From Candidatus Latescibacterota bacterium (GTDB lineage: Bacteria; Eisenbacteria; RBG-16-71-46; SZUA-252), in assembly GCA_016207265.1 (NCBI GenBank), contig JACQPZ010000124.1, positions 1 to 6,931 on the forward strand: a DNA stretch of 6,931 bases. The letters run 5' to 3'. Each line of letters starts with the position of its first letter. Positions within the stretch are counted from its first letter, which is position 1. The notes below the pieces were generated by a model. The model searched no databases, was not told the origin of the DNA, and was given only the letters and a program-made list of their open reading frames with translations. Below, one piece after another: positions 5,934-6,931 of this stretch. The position numbers and the translations under genes are program-made.

Positions 5934-5956
5934 GAAGCCCGGCGCGGCACGGGTTC
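5934..5956 (-). other. Small inverted repeat just after the frr stop
   Basis: On the minus strand GAACCCG pairs with CGGG and TTC, separated by one bulged C, around an 8-base GC-rich loop. It lies seven bases past the frr stop and has no T-rich tail, so it is not an intrinsic terminator alone. It could protect the frr 3' end or be chance pairing in GC-rich DNA. Confidence 0.3.
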
Positions 5957-5962
5957 AGGGCT

Positions 5963-6520
5963 TCAGACCTCCATGACTTCGGCCTGCTTCTTTCCAAACA
6001 GGTCGTCCAGGCTGCCGATGTACCGATCCGTCAACTTCTGGACTTCCGCTTGGGCCTTCTTGGAGTCATCTTCGGAGATTTTGTGCTCCCTTTCCAGCTT
6101 TTTCAGTTCCTCATTGGACTCCCGCCGGATGGTCCGGACGCGGACGCGGCCGTCTTCCACGATTTTCCCCAGGACCTTGACCAGGTCCCTCCGGCGCTCC
6201 TCGGTCAGCGTGGGGAGCGCGAGGCGAACCACGGAGCCGTCGTCCGCGGGATTGAGCCCGAGGTCCGATTTCTGAATTGCCTTCACGATCTCCGGGAGCA
6301 CGGACCGCTCCCAGGGTTGAATGACGATGAGCCGCGGCTCGGGGATGCTGATGCTCGCGACTTGCTGGAGCGGCACTGGGTTCCCGTAGTACTCGACGCG
6401 GATGCCGTCGAGCAAAGACGTCGTCGCCTTGCTGGTCCGAAGCGTCGCGACCTCGTGCCGGATCGTCTCGATCGCCTTCTTCATCCGCTCCTCGGCAACC
6501 TTGATCAGCTTCAGGTCCAT
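5963..6520 (-). CDS. frr: Ribosome recycling factor
   Basis: Frr (RRF) works with EF-G to split the post-termination ribosome so that subunits can be reused; it is essential in most bacteria. The protein is 185 residues, the same length as the E. coli factor, and aligns without gaps. Visible family features are LLDGIRVEYYGNPVPLQQVA (36-55), the KSDLGLNP segment (84-91), LPTLTEERRRDLVK (102-115), and the helix with Arg129, Arg132 and Arg133 that matches the ribosome-contacting arginines of E. coli RRF. KISEDD (147-152) and the C-terminal helix are also normal. A small oddity is RTSKA at 28-32 where most factors have RTGRA or RTGKA. It starts one base after the pyrH stop with a strong GGAGGT site, so it belongs to the translation-related end of the cluster. 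Hairpins follow its stop. Confidence 0.97.
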   Translation of the reverse strand: MDLKLIKVAEERMKKAIETIRHEVATLRTSKATTSLLDGIRVEYYGNPVPLQQVASISIPEPRLIVIQPWERSVLPEIVKAIQKSDLGLNPADDGSVVRLALPTLTEERRRDLVKVLGKIVEDGRVRVRTIRRESNEELKKLEREHKISEDDSKKAQAEVQKLTDRYIGSLDDLFGKKQAEVMEV

Positions 6521-6521
6521 C

Positions 6522-6931
6522 CTAGACCTCCACGACGACCCGGGTTCCCACGGATTCACCTCGAAGCGCGCGCACCAGATTGCCCGGCACCGTAACGTTG
6601 AAGACGACCATCGGCAGCCGGTTGTCCATCCCCATCGTGAACGCGGTCATGTCCATGACGTTCAATCGGCGGTCGATCGCCTCGAAGTAGCTCAGGGAAT
6701 CATAGCGGACGGCGGCGGGATTGCGCATCGGATCTTCGGAGAACACGCCGTCCACCTTGGTTCCCTTGAGCAGCACATCCGCCCCGATCTCCACGGCCCG
6801 CAGGACGGCGGCGGTGTCGGTCGTGAAGTAAGGGTGGCCCGTGCCGGCGGCCAGGATCACGACGCGGCCCTTCTCCAGATGCCGAACCGCGCGGCGGCGG
6901 ATGTAGGGCTCCGCCAGCGAGCGCATCTCGA
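6522..6931 (-). CDS. pyrH: UMP kinase, C-terminal part (start lies beyond the right edge)
   Basis: Bacterial UMP kinase phosphorylates UMP to UDP with ATP in the cytoplasm, the first dedicated step from UMP to UTP and CTP, and is a hexamer of the amino-acid kinase fold. About 135 C-terminal residues are visible; the family is about 240 long, so roughly the first 105 are missing. The visible part begins with an AEPYIRRRAVRHLEKGRVV stretch, then the nucleotide-binding AGTGHPYFTTDTAA motif, the ADVLLKGTKVDGVF segment, and VMDMTAFTMGMDNRLPM near the end, all typical of PyrH. The ATG at 6926 is an internal methionine, not the start, because the frame is open to the window end and conserved sequence is needed upstream. 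The TAG stop is one base from the frr start, and the last codons carry the frr ribosome binding site, so the two genes are probably cotranscribed and coupled. Confidence 0.96.
   Translation of the reverse strand, partial: EMRSLAEPYIRRRAVRHLEKGRVVILAAGTGHPYFTTDTAAVLRAVEIGADVLLKGTKVDGVFSEDPMRNPAAVRYDSLSYFEAIDRRLNVMDMTAFTMGMDNRLPMVVFNVTVPGNLVRALRGESVGTRVVVEV
6526..6531 (-). promoter_or_regulatory. Ribosome binding site for frr inside the end of pyrH
   Basis: The minus strand reads GGAGGT five bases before the ATG at 6520. It is embedded in the last sense codons of pyrH. It decides the frr start: the same frame is open 13 codons further up to 6559, but that would lie well inside pyrH, and only the 6520 ATG gives the standard 185-residue protein. 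Confidence 0.8.

Noticed and set aside
5837..5950. Upstream starts for uppS (GTG at 5950, ATG at 5932)
   Set aside because: They add Arg/Pro-rich residues across the terminator hairpin, have no Shine-Dalgarno sequence, and are not part of the UppS family length.
5123..6595. Long plus-strand open frame of 490 codons
   Set aside because: It runs antisense across uppS, the terminator gap, frr and the end of pyrH. It has no motif or hydrophobic pattern, and the minus-strand genes are certain.
1..6931. A previously undescribed defence, mobile or RNA system
   Set aside because: I saw no direct repeats, CRISPR-like spacing, tRNA/rRNA, transposase, or gene of unknown family. All nine genes belong to known families and fill almost the whole window.

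Overview
This is a compact, GC-rich piece of bacterial chromosome with nine genes, all read from the minus strand (right to left here). The first and last are cut by the window edges. Envelope heptose genes, MEP-pathway isoprenoid synthesis and UppS point to a Gram-negative, LPS-type cell envelope. The strong GC bias in third codon positions and the separate heptose kinase and adenylyltransferase genes would fit a lineage such as Gemmatimonadota, Eisenbacteria, Acidobacteriota or a deltaproteobacterium. That placement is inference; the sequence alone does not fix the phylum.

Right part (6931 down to 5963): the end of pyrH (UMP kinase) and the whole of frr (ribosome recycling factor), one base apart. 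A 126-base gap follows. It holds several inverted repeats, including a strong intrinsic-terminator-like hairpin with a T-rich tail that ends only 18 bases before uppS.

Middle part (5836 down to 3041): uppS, cdsA and dxr. They supply the undecaprenyl carrier lipid, CDP-diacylglycerol and the committed step to isoprenoid precursors. This is the widespread pyrH-frr-uppS-cdsA-dxr order, but the rseP/bamA genes that often follow dxr are not here.

Left part (3044 down to 1): dxr runs with a 4-base overlap into an LPS heptose block: a heptose-7-phosphate kinase (rfaE1/hldA type), a heptose-1-phosphate adenylyltransferase (rfaE2/hldC type), and two tandem family-9 glycosyltransferases, the second cut by the left edge. 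The first two make the activated ADP-heptose donor and the last two are the kind of enzyme that uses it. GmhA, GmhB and HldD, also needed for ADP-L,D-heptose, are not in the window.

From uppS to the left edge every junction overlaps (three are exact ATGA stop/start overlaps), so the genes probably form one translationally coupled transcript for carrier lipid, phospholipid, isoprenoid and LPS core synthesis. I found no mobile element, CRISPR array, RNA gene or unknown protein family. The points most worth a second look are the terminator-like hairpin in the uppS leader, a cysteine at the conserved phosphate-binding serine of Dxr, a Glu in the CdsA signature, and the isoprenoid-to-LPS operon junction.
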